The notes below the pieces were generated by a model. That model was not told the DNA's origin and did no database searches. It worked only from the letters and a program-made list of their open reading frames with translations. Shown in pieces: positions 1-7,844 of a stretch of DNA of 64,000 nt. Source of the DNA: Vibrio salinus (GTDB lineage: Bacteria > Pseudomonadota > Gammaproteobacteria > Enterobacterales > Vibrionaceae); NCBI RefSeq assembly GCF_021272385.1, contig NZ_JAJSDZ010000005.1, positions 496,001-560,000 on the forward strand, given 5' to 3'. A program made the position numbers and the translations under genes. Every line of letters begins with the position of its first letter. Position 1 is the stretch's first letter.

Positions 1-156
1 AACAAAAAACTAGAATTAGCTGATTCATATATACAAGCAAATAAACTAGAGAAAGCAAAAATCATTTTAGATTCTATGGATAATAGCCTAAAAACATATT
101 CCTATTCTGATCCATCAATTTTTAATACTTTATTAAATAAAAAAGAGGGAAAATAA
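1..156 (+). CDS. C-terminal end of an unrecognised protein (TPR-like tail)
   Basis: The window opens inside a reading frame that runs 51 codons to a TAA. The readable part is lysine- and leucine-rich, with a segment around residues 4-25 (LADSYIQANKLEKAK) that resembles one tetratricopeptide-type helix pair. It is very AT-rich, unlike the core genes downstream, and lies just before a phage-type ogr gene, so it may belong to the same mobile segment. No function can be assigned from this fragment, and the start lies outside the window. Confidence 0.5.
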   Translation, partial: NKKLELADSYIQANKLEKAKIILDSMDNSLKTYSYSDPSIFNTLLNKKEGK

Positions 157-181
157 TTTTTTTATCACTGTATAATACAAC

Positions 182-216
182 AGCTATTTGACGTATCATA
201 AGTACGTTAAATAGCT
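182..216. repeat. Strong inverted repeat just upstream of the ogr-like gene
   Basis: A 14-bp arm (182-195) pairs with 203-216 around a 7-base loop with a single G-T wobble. It ends directly in front of the ribosome-binding stretch of the ogr-like gene (ATG at 228). A TATAAT hexamer sits at 171-176 just before it, without a convincing -35 box. It could be an operator, a terminator of the preceding gene, or an RNA hairpin limiting translation; the sequence does not decide. Confidence 0.6.
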
Positions 217-227
217 AGGTGTTTGTT

Positions 228-482
228 ATGAAAGTACTTTGTCCTGAATGTGAAAGCAAGGCCATAATACAAAAATCAAACCATAGATCTGCGAAATATA
301 GTAACCTGTATTGTTCTTGCTCGACCCCGGAATGTGGTCATACGCTTGTGATAAATTTAAATTTCAGTCACACATTAAGTACGTCTGCAAAAACAACATC
401 TCAACTGTCATTCAACTTAATAAACGCGTTAGTCTCCGAAGAACGGAAGAAACTGCAGGAACAATTAAACTTTTCTACTTAG
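228..482 (+). CDS. ogr: Ogr/Delta-like zinc-finger phage late transcription activator
   Basis: This 84-residue protein starts with a CPEC knuckle (Cys5, Cys8) and has a second pair in CSTPEC (about residues 33-38). That is the C-X2-C...C-X4-C zinc site of the P2 Ogr / P4 Delta family (PF04606). These proteins bind zinc and recruit RNA polymerase alpha to phage late promoters. I chose the ATG at 228 rather than the GTG at 219, because AGG at 217-219 then serves as ribosome-binding site. In P2-like phages ogr lies at the end of the late genes beside the attachment site. Here it is followed by an integrase remnant, so it looks like the edge of a prophage or what is left of one. Whether it still acts on any late promoter is unknown. 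Confidence 0.8.
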   Translation: MKVLCPECESKAIIQKSNHRSAKYSNLYCSCSTPECGHTLVINLNFSHTLSTSAKTTSQLSFNLINALVSEERKKLQEQLNFST

Positions 483-563
483 TAAAACCTTCGGTGCTTA
501 GCGCACAGCGTCCAGGATCAATTCCATCGCTTCTTTCAGAATATCTCGGTTTTCTAATGGCAT
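483..563 (-). other. Unassigned junction sequence with an open antisense tail
   Basis: Between the ogr-like gene and the integrase remnant lies a short stretch with no + strand gene. On the minus strand it reads as the end of a protein (MPLENRDILKEAMELILDAVR then stop, about 563 down to 498), which looks coding in composition. I do not recognise it. It may be the 3' end of a gene cut off where the integrase fragment was joined. Confidence 0.3.
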
Positions 564-770
564 AGGGTTACGCTGCCCGATGGACAAGCGACTCATGTAC
601 TTCGTCATACCTTTGCGACAAATTTTATGAGAAATGGTGGTAACATTCTCGACTTAAAAGAAACTCTCGGTCATTCTAAGATCGAACAGACAATGATTTA
701 TGCCCATTTTTCACCAAATCATTTATCATCTGTTGTCCGGTTAAACCCGATTGCCGGCCTTAATTTATAG
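564..770 (+). pseudogene. int: 3' remnant of a P2-like tyrosine integrase
   Basis: The frame ending at the TAG 768-770 reads LPDGQATHVLRHTFATNF, then a GGNILDLKETLGHSKIEQ stretch, then MIYAHFSPNHL. This is the catalytic C-terminus of a P2-family phage integrase. It holds the HxxR box (HVLRH), the LGH box and the catalytic tyrosine (MIYAHF). The frame is stopped upstream at 555-557 and no N-terminal domain is present, so only about 65 codons of a gene of roughly 330 survive. P2 integrase is normally convergent with ogr across attP; here both lie on the same strand, so this is not a simple intact prophage end. It may derive from a second element or a rearrangement. Confidence 0.85.
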
Positions 771-893
771 GTATAAAAATGGCGACAGAGAATGTAATCT
801 GGCGTTAAAAACCGGTTTAAACCGGAATTAATAAAAATGACAATCCCTTATACATCAAGGGATAGCAAGCTTTCAAAGGGGTAGGAACCACAT
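771..893. other. Scar-to-core junction upstream of xthA with palindromes
   Basis: This stretch joins the integrase remnant to xthA. It holds a perfect 14-bp palindrome at 812-825 (CCGGTTTAAACCGG) and a 7-bp inverted repeat (843-849 with 857-863). Either might be part of an attachment site or of the xthA promoter. A second copy of the core elsewhere would be needed to call an att site, and none is visible in the window. Confidence 0.4.
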
Positions 894-1706
894 ATGAAAA
901 TAATCAGCTTTAACATTAATGGCTTAAGAGCACGATTACATCAATTACAGGCAATTATCGACAAACATAACCCTGACATTATTGGCTTGCAGGAAATCAA
1001 AGTACATGACGAAGCGTTCCCGATCGATGCGGTTGAGGCCATGGGGTATAACGTGTATTTTCATGGTCAAAAGGCCCATTATGGTGTGGCTCTACTCTCC
1101 AGAAATCCGGCAGTTTCCATCCAGAAAGGGTTTCCGACCGATACCGAAGAACATCAGAAACGAATGATTATCGGGACGTTTGAAACTCCGTCAGGAAAAA
1201 CACTGACAGTGATGAACGGATATTTCCCTCAGGGAGAAAATATCAATCACGACATAAAATTTCCTTATAAACGGCAGTTTTATTCTGACCTGAACCAATA
1301 TCTGAATACCCATCACTCCAATGAAGAAAATCTGGTTATTATGGGTGATATCAATATCAGCCCGGAAGATACCGATATCGGTATTGGAGAACCGAACCGG
1401 AAACGTTGGTTAAAAACCGGCAAATGTTCTTTCCAACCGGAAGAACGCGAATGGTTTCAGACACTTTGTGACTGGGGACTGGCCGATACATACCGTGTCG
1501 TGAATCCGCAACAGACTGAACGGTATTCGTGGTTTGACTATCGTTCAAGAGGATTTGATGACAACCGGGGGCTGAGAATCGATGTGATTCTTGCGACATC
1601 CTCTGTTGCCGAAAAGTGCATTGAATCAGACATCGATTACGAACTGAGAGGCATCGAAAAACCGTCTGATCACGCCCCTATCTGGTCTGTATTTAAAGAA
1701 ATGTAG
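894..1706 (+). CDS. xthA: Exodeoxyribonuclease III
   Basis: Cytoplasmic base-excision repair enzyme: class II AP endonuclease and 3'-5' exonuclease that cleans blocked 3' ends. It is 270 residues, close to the 268 of the E. coli enzyme. It shows the exonuclease-endonuclease-phosphatase signatures in order: NINGLR at the N-terminus, LQEIK with the metal-binding Glu34, [13 protein letters not shown] in the middle, a GLRIDVIL segment, and the terminal SDHAPIW with the catalytic histidine. GGGGTAGG stands a few bases before the ATG. It is a single gene closed by a hairpin at 1738-1776 that it shares with the converging transporter operon. Confidence 0.97.
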   Translation: MKIISFNINGLRARLHQLQAIIDKHNPDIIGLQEIKVHDEAFPIDAVEAMGYNVYFHGQKAHYGVALLSRNPAVSIQKGFPTDTEEHQKRMIIGTFETPSGKTLTVMNGYFPQGENINHDIKFPYKRQFYSDLNQYLNTHHSNEENLVIMGDINISPEDTDIGIGEPNRKRWLKTGKCSFQPEEREWFQTLCDWGLADTYRVVNPQQTERYSWFDYRSRGFDDNRGLRIDVILATSSVAEKCIESDIDYELRGIEKPSDHAPIWSVFKEM

Positions 1707-1737
1707 AGACGGAATAACAGGTATTAAGATGGTATCG

Positions 1738-1780
1738 AAAGAAAGACAGAACACGTCTGCTGTTCCGTCTTTCTTTTTAT
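1738..1780. terminator. Bidirectional terminator between xthA and the ABC transporter
   Basis: A 16-base arm (1738-1753) pairs with 1761-1776 with one mismatch around a 7-base loop. The stem is A-rich on the left and runs into T residues on the right. It serves xthA on the plus strand and the permease gene on the minus strand. Confidence 0.8.
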
Positions 1781-1790
1781 TATGCCAGAA

Positions 1791-2468
1791 TTAATTTCTG
1801 GGTTTCAGATAAGCCAATACCCGTTTCTCAACCTGCTTAAACGTACCGATAAGAATAAACGACAGGAACATATAGAAAATACCGGCAGTCATAAAGGCCT
1901 CAAAAGGCGCATAATAACGCGCATTCACTAATCTGGCGGCTCCGGTTAAATCAATAATGGTGACAATACCCGCAACAGCGCTGCCGTGAAGCATAAAAAT
2001 CACTTCATTGCTGTAAGCCGGTAAAGCCCGCCGCAAAGCGCTGGGCAAAATAATTCTCCGGTAAATCTGAGTCGTGCTCATGCCAAATGCTTTTGCGGCT
2101 TCTATCTCACCTTTGTCCAGACCATTAATTGCCCCACGAATAATTTCTGCCGTATAAGCAGAAGTATTGAGAACAAACGACACTAAAGCGCAGAACCAGG
2201 CATTTTCCCATAACGTCCCTTTTACCGGAATAAACTGGTCCAAACCGTAATAAATAAGATAAAGCTGGATCAATAACGGCGTGCCACGAAAAAAGTAGAT
2301 ATATAACCAGGACGGCCCATAAAGAATGGCCCACTTACTGTTTCGGATAAGGGCAAGAGGAATAGCAACGGTCAGACCAATCACTAAAGATAAAAGCACT
2401 AACCAGGCAGTGGTCCATAATCCACTTAAGTAAAGAGGCAAACTTGCTATAACAATTGAAAAATCCAT
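1791..2468 (-). CDS. Basic amino-acid ABC transporter permease (HisM/ArtM type)
   Basis: Inner-membrane permease of 225 residues in the polar amino-acid uptake family. It has hydrophobic spans from the N-terminus onward and the cytoplasmic EAA loop that docks to the ATPase, visible as IEAAKAFGMSTTQIYRRIILPSALRRALP (about residues 120-150). It is the last of four genes and starts only two bases after the stop of the HisQ-like gene, so the two permeases are translationally coupled. The pair most resembles HisQM/AotQM/ArtQM systems for histidine, arginine, lysine or ornithine. Exact substrate cannot be read from the permease. Confidence 0.9.
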   Translation of the reverse strand: MDFSIVIASLPLYLSGLWTTAWLVLLSLVIGLTVAIPLALIRNSKWAILYGPSWLYIYFFRGTPLLIQLYLIYYGLDQFIPVKGTLWENAWFCALVSFVLNTSAYTAEIIRGAINGLDKGEIEAAKAFGMSTTQIYRRIILPSALRRALPAYSNEVIFMLHGSAVAGIVTIIDLTGAARLVNARYYAPFEAFMTAGIFYMFLSFILIGTFKQVEKRVLAYLKPRN

Positions 2469-2470
2469 AA

Positions 2471-3211
2471 CTATTTCGTATGTGCGTTATATTTTCGTTC
2501 CACAAGGCGCAAAAAGCCCGTCGAAACACTGGTGAAAAACAGAAAGATGATCGCGACCGTCATATAAAAGGTAAAAGGCATTTTGGTCGAACCTGCGGCA
2601 ACGGCGCCCATCCTGACCATATCTTCAAGACCGATAATGGAAACCAGAGCCGTCGTTTTTAACAGCACCAGCCAGTTATTACCAAAGCCGGGAAGAGCAT
2701 GCCTGACCATTTGAGGAAATAAAACCCGCCGGAATGACAACCAGGGCCCCATGCCATAAGCCTTCGCGGCTTCCAACTCTCCGGCATCGACGGCGAGGAT
2801 TGCCCCCCGGAACGTTTCCGCCATATAGGCACCAAAAATAAAGCCTATTGTCAGAACACCGGCAATAAAAGGACTGACATCAATGTAATCTGGAAGATAC
2901 GATACCCATTCATGGCTGGGATCCTGAGATAAGAAATAATTATTCAGCCATTCATTCACGGCATACAAACTGTTATTCAGGAGTATTTGCCCACCAAAGA
3001 AAATAAGCATCATGAGAATAAGATCCGGTATTCCACGGATCACTGTCGTATATAGGGTTGCAATGACTTTCGCAACCCGGTTAGACGATAATTTCGCGAC
3101 AGCACCTAATAAACCCAGCAATACAGCCAGAAGAAGAGAAAGAAGTGCAACTTCTATTGTTAACAGAGCACCATTAAAAATGGCCCCTTCGTAACCTTTA
3201 AGATCCAACAT
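2471..3211 (-). CDS. Basic amino-acid ABC transporter permease (HisQ type)
   Basis: Partner permease of about 246 residues, opening with MLDLKGYEGAIFNGALLT and carrying the EAA loop as LEAAKAYGMGPWLSFRRVLFPQMVRHALP. The reading frame extends upstream to a GTG at 3268. The strong GGGGAGG there lies almost on top of that GTG, too close for normal initiation, whereas the ATG at 3211 matches the usual start of HisQ proteins, so I prefer 3211 with some doubt. It forms the heterodimeric membrane channel with the following gene. Confidence 0.85.
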   Translation of the reverse strand: MLDLKGYEGAIFNGALLTIEVALLSLLLAVLLGLLGAVAKLSSNRVAKVIATLYTTVIRGIPDLILMMLIFFGGQILLNNSLYAVNEWLNNYFLSQDPSHEWVSYLPDYIDVSPFIAGVLTIGFIFGAYMAETFRGAILAVDAGELEAAKAYGMGPWLSFRRVLFPQMVRHALPGFGNNWLVLLKTTALVSIIGLEDMVRMGAVAAGSTKMPFTFYMTVAIIFLFFTSVSTGFLRLVERKYNAHTK

Positions 3212-3296
3212 TATAACTTCTAGATCGGGGAATGATTTGACAGGATTGAGAAGGTGCGACTCTTTCACACCTCCCCATACAATGACTAATTAAAAA

Positions 3297-4073
3297 TTAG
3301 TTTCCATATACATCATAGTTAAAGTATTTGGCTTCAATTTTCTTATATTCGCCATTCTCTCTCAACGCTTTGATCGCTTTGTTCAACTTCGCAGTCAAAT
3401 CTTTGTCCTGCTTCCGGGTCGCGATACCAAAACCATCACCGAACCATTTCGGGTCAGTCAGAGTCGGGCCGACAAACTGGTAGTTCTCTCCGCCTTTTTT
3501 CTTCAGAACACCATCCTCAAGCGCAGAGGCATCTCCCAACACAGCAGAGATTCGGCCGTTTGCCAGATCAAGATACGCTTCATCAAAAGAACCATAACGC
3601 ACAATATCGACAGAACCACCATAATTATCCGTTAAATACGTATCGTGAGTAGTGGAACGCTGAACACCAATTTTAACGCCTTTCAAACCTGCTTTTGTGA
3701 ACGTAATATGCGTACCTTTTTTCGCGATAAACTTGTTTGGCATCAAAGCGTATTTGTCCGTGAAATCAACTTTCTTCTTACGTTCTTTTGTAATAGACAT
3801 ACCTGCAATAATGGCATCATATTTACGAGCAAGAAGCGAAGGAATAATTCCATCCCAATCCTGCTGTACAATTTTGCACTTCACCTGCATCTGTTTACAC
3901 AAGGCATTAGCGATATCAACATCAAACCCTTTTAATGAACCATCGGCTGCCGTCCAGTTAAACGGAGGATATGCCCCTTCAGTTCCAAAACGTACCACCT
4001 TCCAATCTTTTGCCTGAGCAACCCCAGTGGTTGAAACAGCCGCTATAGCTGCCATCAATAGCCATTTTTTCAT
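3297..4073 (-). CDS. Periplasmic basic amino-acid binding protein (HisJ/ArtJ/AotJ type)
   Basis: Soluble receptor of the importer, 258 residues, with a typical signal peptide (MKKWLLMAAIAAVS... cleaved after AQA near residue 22). The mature part follows the SBP_bac_3 pattern: RFGTEGAYPPFNW, then GFDVDIANALCKQM, then the WDGIIPSLLARKYDAIIAGMSIT segment that shapes the ligand pocket, and the hinge-proximal VGPTLTDPKWFGDGFGIA. Two cysteines near residues 59 and 66 could form the disulfide seen in several family members. AGGAG sits eight bases before the ATG. Arginine, histidine, lysine and ornithine are the likely ligands by family. Confidence 0.92.
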   Translation of the reverse strand: MKKWLLMAAIAAVSTTGVAQAKDWKVVRFGTEGAYPPFNWTAADGSLKGFDVDIANALCKQMQVKCKIVQQDWDGIIPSLLARKYDAIIAGMSITKERKKKVDFTDKYALMPNKFIAKKGTHITFTKAGLKGVKIGVQRSTTHDTYLTDNYGGSVDIVRYGSFDEAYLDLANGRISAVLGDASALEDGVLKKKGGENYQFVGPTLTDPKWFGDGFGIATRKQDKDLTAKLNKAIKALRENGEYKKIEAKYFNYDVYGN

Positions 4074-4119
4074 ATTTATACTCCTGTAATTATTGTTTTT
4101 TTATCCGACACTACTCATC

Positions 4120-4890
4120 TTAGTACACCGAAGAGATAAACTGTTTGAAACGCTCAGACTCCGGCGAATTAAACAGTTTTTCAGGATCACCCTGTTCTTC
4201 TACTTTTCCCTGATGAAGAAACATCACATGATTGGAAACATCACGGGCAAAAGCCATTTCATGAGTAACCACTAACATGGTTCTCCCTTCATCAGCCAAA
4301 TCTCTCATGACACCCAACACTTCTCCGACCAATTCAGGATCCAGAGCCGAGGTCGGCTCATCAAAAAGCATCACTTCCGGATTAACCGCCAAAGCTCTGG
4401 CAATGGCCGCACGTTGTTGCTGACCACCGGATAAATGGCTGGGATAATAATCTTTTCTCTCATAAAGCCCTACTTTCTTCAGCAACTGTTCCGCCGAAAC
4501 AATAGCCTCATCTTTACTGATACCCAAAACATGTACCGGAGCTTCAATAACATTTTCGATAACGGTCATATGAGACCAGAGGTTAAAACTCTGAAATACC
4601 ATTGCCAAACGGGAACGAATTCGTTGTACCTGCTTCTGATTGCCCGGTAGATAGAGACCTCGTTTGTTAACCTTCATTTCTATTTGTTCGCCATTTACCC
4701 AGATATCACCGGCTGTCGGAGTCTCTAACAAATTAATGCATCGAAGGAAAGTACTTTTACCAGATCCTGAAGAGCCGACAATGGAAACGACATCTCCTTT
4801 ATGAGCTTCTAATGAAATTCCTTTTAAGACTTCATTATCTCCGAAGGTTTTGTGGAGATTCTGAATACTAAGCGCTGGACATCGACTCAT
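4120..4890 (-). CDS. ABC transporter ATP-binding protein (HisP/AotP type)
   Basis: ATPase that powers the importer from the cytoplasmic face, 256 residues. Walker A is [11 protein letters not shown] (about residues 37-47), the signature is LSGGQQQR, Walker B is VMLFDEPTSALD, and the switch histidine lies in VVTHEMAFA. It has the long insertion typical of HisP (around LYLPGNQKQVQRIR) that GlnQ-type proteins lack, supporting a basic amino-acid system. It is first in the four-gene unit; the binding-protein gene follows after 46 bases. A candidate ArgR box lies about 120 bp upstream. Confidence 0.93.
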   Translation of the reverse strand: MSRCPALSIQNLHKTFGDNEVLKGISLEAHKGDVVSIVGSSGSGKSTFLRCINLLETPTAGDIWVNGEQIEMKVNKRGLYLPGNQKQVQRIRSRLAMVFQSFNLWSHMTVIENVIEAPVHVLGISKDEAIVSAEQLLKKVGLYERKDYYPSHLSGGQQQRAAIARALAVNPEVMLFDEPTSALDPELVGEVLGVMRDLADEGRTMLVVTHEMAFARDVSNHVMFLHQGKVEEQGDPEKLFNSPESERFKQFISSVY

Positions 4891-5483
4891 GCGCTGTTGC
4901 TCCTTGGACTTTAACTGGTTTAACTTAGCAAATATCGCTACAAACTAGCATCTGAACGGGGAAGATTCAACAAATTATTAACCTATCACTAAAGCATAAG
5001 CAGATATTTTATGTGATTATATATTCACAAATTAGCACAAAACTTCAATAAAAATGCTAAAAATCAAAATAAACGCAGCTTTACACTTTAGTTTGATAAA
5101 ATTTCTCATACAGAGTAACTACATATTTTTATCATTCTTAACATCAATCTTTTTACTGCCAGTGATACAAAATCCTCTATTTATTCGTCATATTGTTGAA
5201 ATTATCACCAAAGACTCTTCGGTTTTTTTAATATTTATTGATTTAGTTTAAGGTTTGCTTGTTTTTTTTAATATAAGCTTACCTCCATCGTTGAGTCGCA
5301 ATAAAAAACTGTGCTTCAAAGTGAACAATCCAAATGCAATATCAATGGTTGATATCTATAGTTGTTATTAGCTTTTTATATTGTTTTTTAATCAGAGAGT
5401 GCACTGCGTTCCTCAAATCAGGAAAAGCTTGCTCAACAGCAACAGCAGTGCGTGTTTTTTCTACTAATAAAGGTAGGTATGTC
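4891..5483. other. AT-rich divergent control region between the ABC operon and pflB
   Basis: About 590 bp without a convincing gene. It holds the ArgR-like box at 5012-5029 and a weak hairpin followed by seven T residues near 5208-5229. I see no clear FNR box (TTGAT-N4-ATCAA), although pflB would be expected to respond to anaerobiosis. A 65-codon hydrophobic frame at 5054-5251 has no ribosome-binding site and is probably chance. The pflB leader contains an upstream in-frame ATG at 5337 without a convincing ribosome-binding site. Confidence 0.6.
5012..5029. promoter_or_regulatory. Candidate ArgR box upstream of the basic amino-acid importer
   Basis: The 18-bp palindrome TGTGATTATATATTCACA contains TGATT-ATAT-ATTCA, nine of ten arm positions of the ARG-box consensus TGAAT-N4-ATTCA. 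It lies about 120 bp before the ATPase gene. A second, weak half-matching box adjoins at about 5032-5049, and ArgR boxes usually come in pairs. The core also resembles a CRP site, but the spacer is eight rather than six. Confidence 0.45.
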
Positions 5484-7760
5484 ATGGCAGAGCAATTTGC
5501 TAAAGCTTGGGAAGGTTTTGCTGAAGGTGATTGGCAAAACGAAGTAAACGTACGAGACTTCATTCAGAAAAACTATACACCTTATGAAGGTGACGAATCT
5601 TTCCTAGTTTCTGAAGGCACTGAAGCAACTAAGTCGCTTTGGGCTAAAGTAATGGAAGGTATCAAACAAGAAAACTCTACACACGCTCCTGTAGATTTCG
5701 ATACTGACGTTATTTCTACCATCACATCTCATGATGCTGGTTATATCAACAAAGACCTTGAAAAAATCGTTGGTCTTCAAACTGACGCTCCTCTGAAACG
5801 TGCGATTATCCCTAACGGTGGTATTCGCATGGTTGAAGGTTCTTGCAAAGCATATAACCGCGAATTAGACCCTGAAGTTAAAAAAATCTATACTGAATAT
5901 CGTAAAACTCACAACCAAGGTGTGTTTGACGTATATACTCCTTCAATTCTTAAATGTCGTAAAGCTGGTATCTTAACTGGTCTTCCTGATGCTTACGGTC
6001 GTGGTCGTATCATCGGTGACTACCGCCGTATCGCTCTTTACGGTATTGATTACTTGATGAAAGATAAATTTGCACAATTTACTTCTCTTCAAGATGATCT
6101 AGAAAATGGTGTTGATCTTCGTGAAACTATCCAACTTCGTGAAGAAGTTGCTGAACAGCACCGTGCTCTTGGCCAAATCAAAGAAATGGCAGCTAAATAT
6201 GGTTGCGATATCAGCCGTCCAGCAGAAACTGCTCAAGAAGCAATCCAATGGACTTACTTCGGTTACCTAGCTGCTGTTAAATCTCAAAACGGCGCTGCAA
6301 TGTCTCTAGGTCGTACTTCTACATTCCTAGATATCTTCATTGAACGCGATATCGCTGCTGGTAAACTAACTGAAGAACAAGCTCAAGAACTTGTTGACCA
6401 CTTCGTTATGAAACTACGTATGGTTCGTTTCCTACGTACTCCTGAATACGATGAATTGTTCTCTGGTGACCCAATCTGGGCAACTGAGTCAGTCGGTGGT
6501 ATGGGTCTTGACGGACGTACTCTAGTTTCTAAAACTAACTTCCGTTTCCTAAACAGCCTATACACAATGGGTCCTTCTCCAGAGCCAAACACTACTGTTC
6601 TTTGGTCTGAAAAACTACCTGAAGGCTTCAAAAAATTCTGTGCTAAAGTGTCAATCGATACTTCATCTATCCAGTATGAAAACGATGACCTAATGCGTCC
6701 AGACTTCAACTCTGATGACTACGCAATTGCATGTTGTGTATCACCAATGGTTGTTGGTAAACAAATGCAGTTCTTCGGTGCTCGTGCTAACCTTGCAAAA
6801 ACCATGCTTTACACCATCAACGGTGGTATGGACGAAAAACTGAAAATCCAAGTTGGTCCAGAAATGCCAAAAATCACTGACGAAGTACTTAGCTACGACG
6901 ACGTGTGGGCGAAAATGGATCACTTCATGGACTGGTTGGCAAAACAATACGTTACAGCATTGAACGCTATTCACTACATGCACGACAAATACAGCTACGA
7001 AGCGTCTCTAATGGCTCTTCACGACCTACATGTTAAACGTACTATGGCATGTGGTATCGCTGGTCTTTCTGTTGCAGCTGACTCTCTATCAGCAATCAAA
7101 TACGCAACTGTTAAACCAGTTCGTGACGAAGATGGTCTAGCAATCGACTTTGAAATCGAAGGCGACTACCCTAAATTCGGTAACAACGACCCTCGCGTAG
7201 ATGACATCGCATGTGAACTTGTTCGCGTATTCATGAACAAAATCCGTGAACTTAAAACTTACCGTGATGCTATCCCTACTCAGTCAATCCTTACTATCAC
7301 TTCTAACGTTGTGTACGGTAAGAAAACTGGTAACACTCCTGACGGTCGTCGTGCTGGCGCTCCATTCGGTCCTGGTGCAAACCCAATGCACGGCCGTGAT
7401 GAAAAAGGTGCTGTAGCATCATTGACTTCAGTAGGTAAACTACCATTTGCTGACGCTCAAGATGGTATTTCATATACTTTCTCTATCGTACCAAACGCGC
7501 TTGGTAAAGAAGAAGACGCACAACGTGCGAACCTTGCTGGCTTGATGGATGGTTACTTCCACCATGAAGCTGGTATTGAAGGTGGTCAGCACCTTAACGT
7601 AAACGTGCTAAACCGCGAAACTCTGCTAGACGCTGTTGAACATCCTGAAAAATATCCACAGCTGACAATCCGTGTATCTGGTTACGCTGTTCGTTTTAAC
7701 TCTTTGACTAAAGAGCAACAACAAGACGTAATCACTCGTACATTTACTGAATCAATGTAA
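5484..7760 (+). CDS. pflB: Formate C-acetyltransferase (pyruvate formate-lyase)
   Basis: Cytoplasmic glycyl-radical enzyme converting pyruvate and CoA to acetyl-CoA and formate in anaerobic growth. The protein has 758 residues from the ATG at 5484, which has AGGTAGG in front; the open frame reaches further upstream, but that part does not resemble the family. The thiyl pair is Cys417-Cys418 in IACCVSP, and the radical glycine is Gly733 in RVSGYAVRF, one position from the E. coli numbering (418/419 and 734). Codon use is strongly biased toward GGT, CGT and AAA, as in a highly expressed gene. Unlike E. coli there is no focA directly upstream. The activase follows about 2.2 kb downstream, beyond a receptor gene on the other strand. 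Confidence 0.97.
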   Translation: MAEQFAKAWEGFAEGDWQNEVNVRDFIQKNYTPYEGDESFLVSEGTEATKSLWAKVMEGIKQENSTHAPVDFDTDVISTITSHDAGYINKDLEKIVGLQTDAPLKRAIIPNGGIRMVEGSCKAYNRELDPEVKKIYTEYRKTHNQGVFDVYTPSILKCRKAGILTGLPDAYGRGRIIGDYRRIALYGIDYLMKDKFAQFTSLQDDLENGVDLRETIQLREEVAEQHRALGQIKEMAAKYGCDISRPAETAQEAIQWTYFGYLAAVKSQNGAAMSLGRTSTFLDIFIERDIAAGKLTEEQAQELVDHFVMKLRMVRFLRTPEYDELFSGDPIWATESVGGMGLDGRTLVSKTNFRFLNSLYTMGPSPEPNTTVLWSEKLPEGFKKFCAKVSIDTSSIQYENDDLMRPDFNSDDYAIACCVSPMVVGKQMQFFGARANLAKTMLYTINGGMDEKLKIQVGPEMPKITDEVLSYDDVWAKMDHFMDWLAKQYVTALNAIHYMHDKYSYEASLMALHDLHVKRTMACGIAGLSVAADSLSAIKYATVKPVRDEDGLAIDFEIEGDYPKFGNNDPRVDDIACELVRVFMNKIRELKTYRDAIPTQSILTITSNVVYGKKTGNTPDGRRAGAPFGPGANPMHGRDEKGAVASLTSVGKLPFADAQDGISYTFSIVPNALGKEEDAQRANLAGLMDGYFHHEAGIEGGQHLNVNVLNRETLLDAVEHPEKYPQLTIRVSGYAVRFNSLTKEQQQDVITRTFTESM

Positions 7761-7783
7761 TATTTCTTATATTTGATTAAAGC

Positions 7784-7810
7784 AAAACCCGCCATCAGGC
7801 GGGTTTTTTC
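7784..7810. terminator. Terminator between pflB and the chemoreceptor gene
   Basis: AAAACCCGCC, a four-base loop, then GGCGGGTTTTTT: a 10-bp stem followed by T residues on the plus strand and matching A residues for the minus strand. It ends pflB and probably also the converging receptor gene. Confidence 0.92.
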
Positions 7811-7844
7811 TTATTGGCTAAATAACACTTATTAAATCATTCGA

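Noticed and set aside
5012..5029. CRP site at the palindrome TGTGA...TCACA
   Set aside because: The spacer is eight bases instead of six; the ARG-box reading fits the arms better.
5054..5251. 65-codon hydrophobic frame upstream of pflB
   Set aside because: It has no ribosome-binding site, very AT-rich sequence and no recognisable protein pattern; probably chance.
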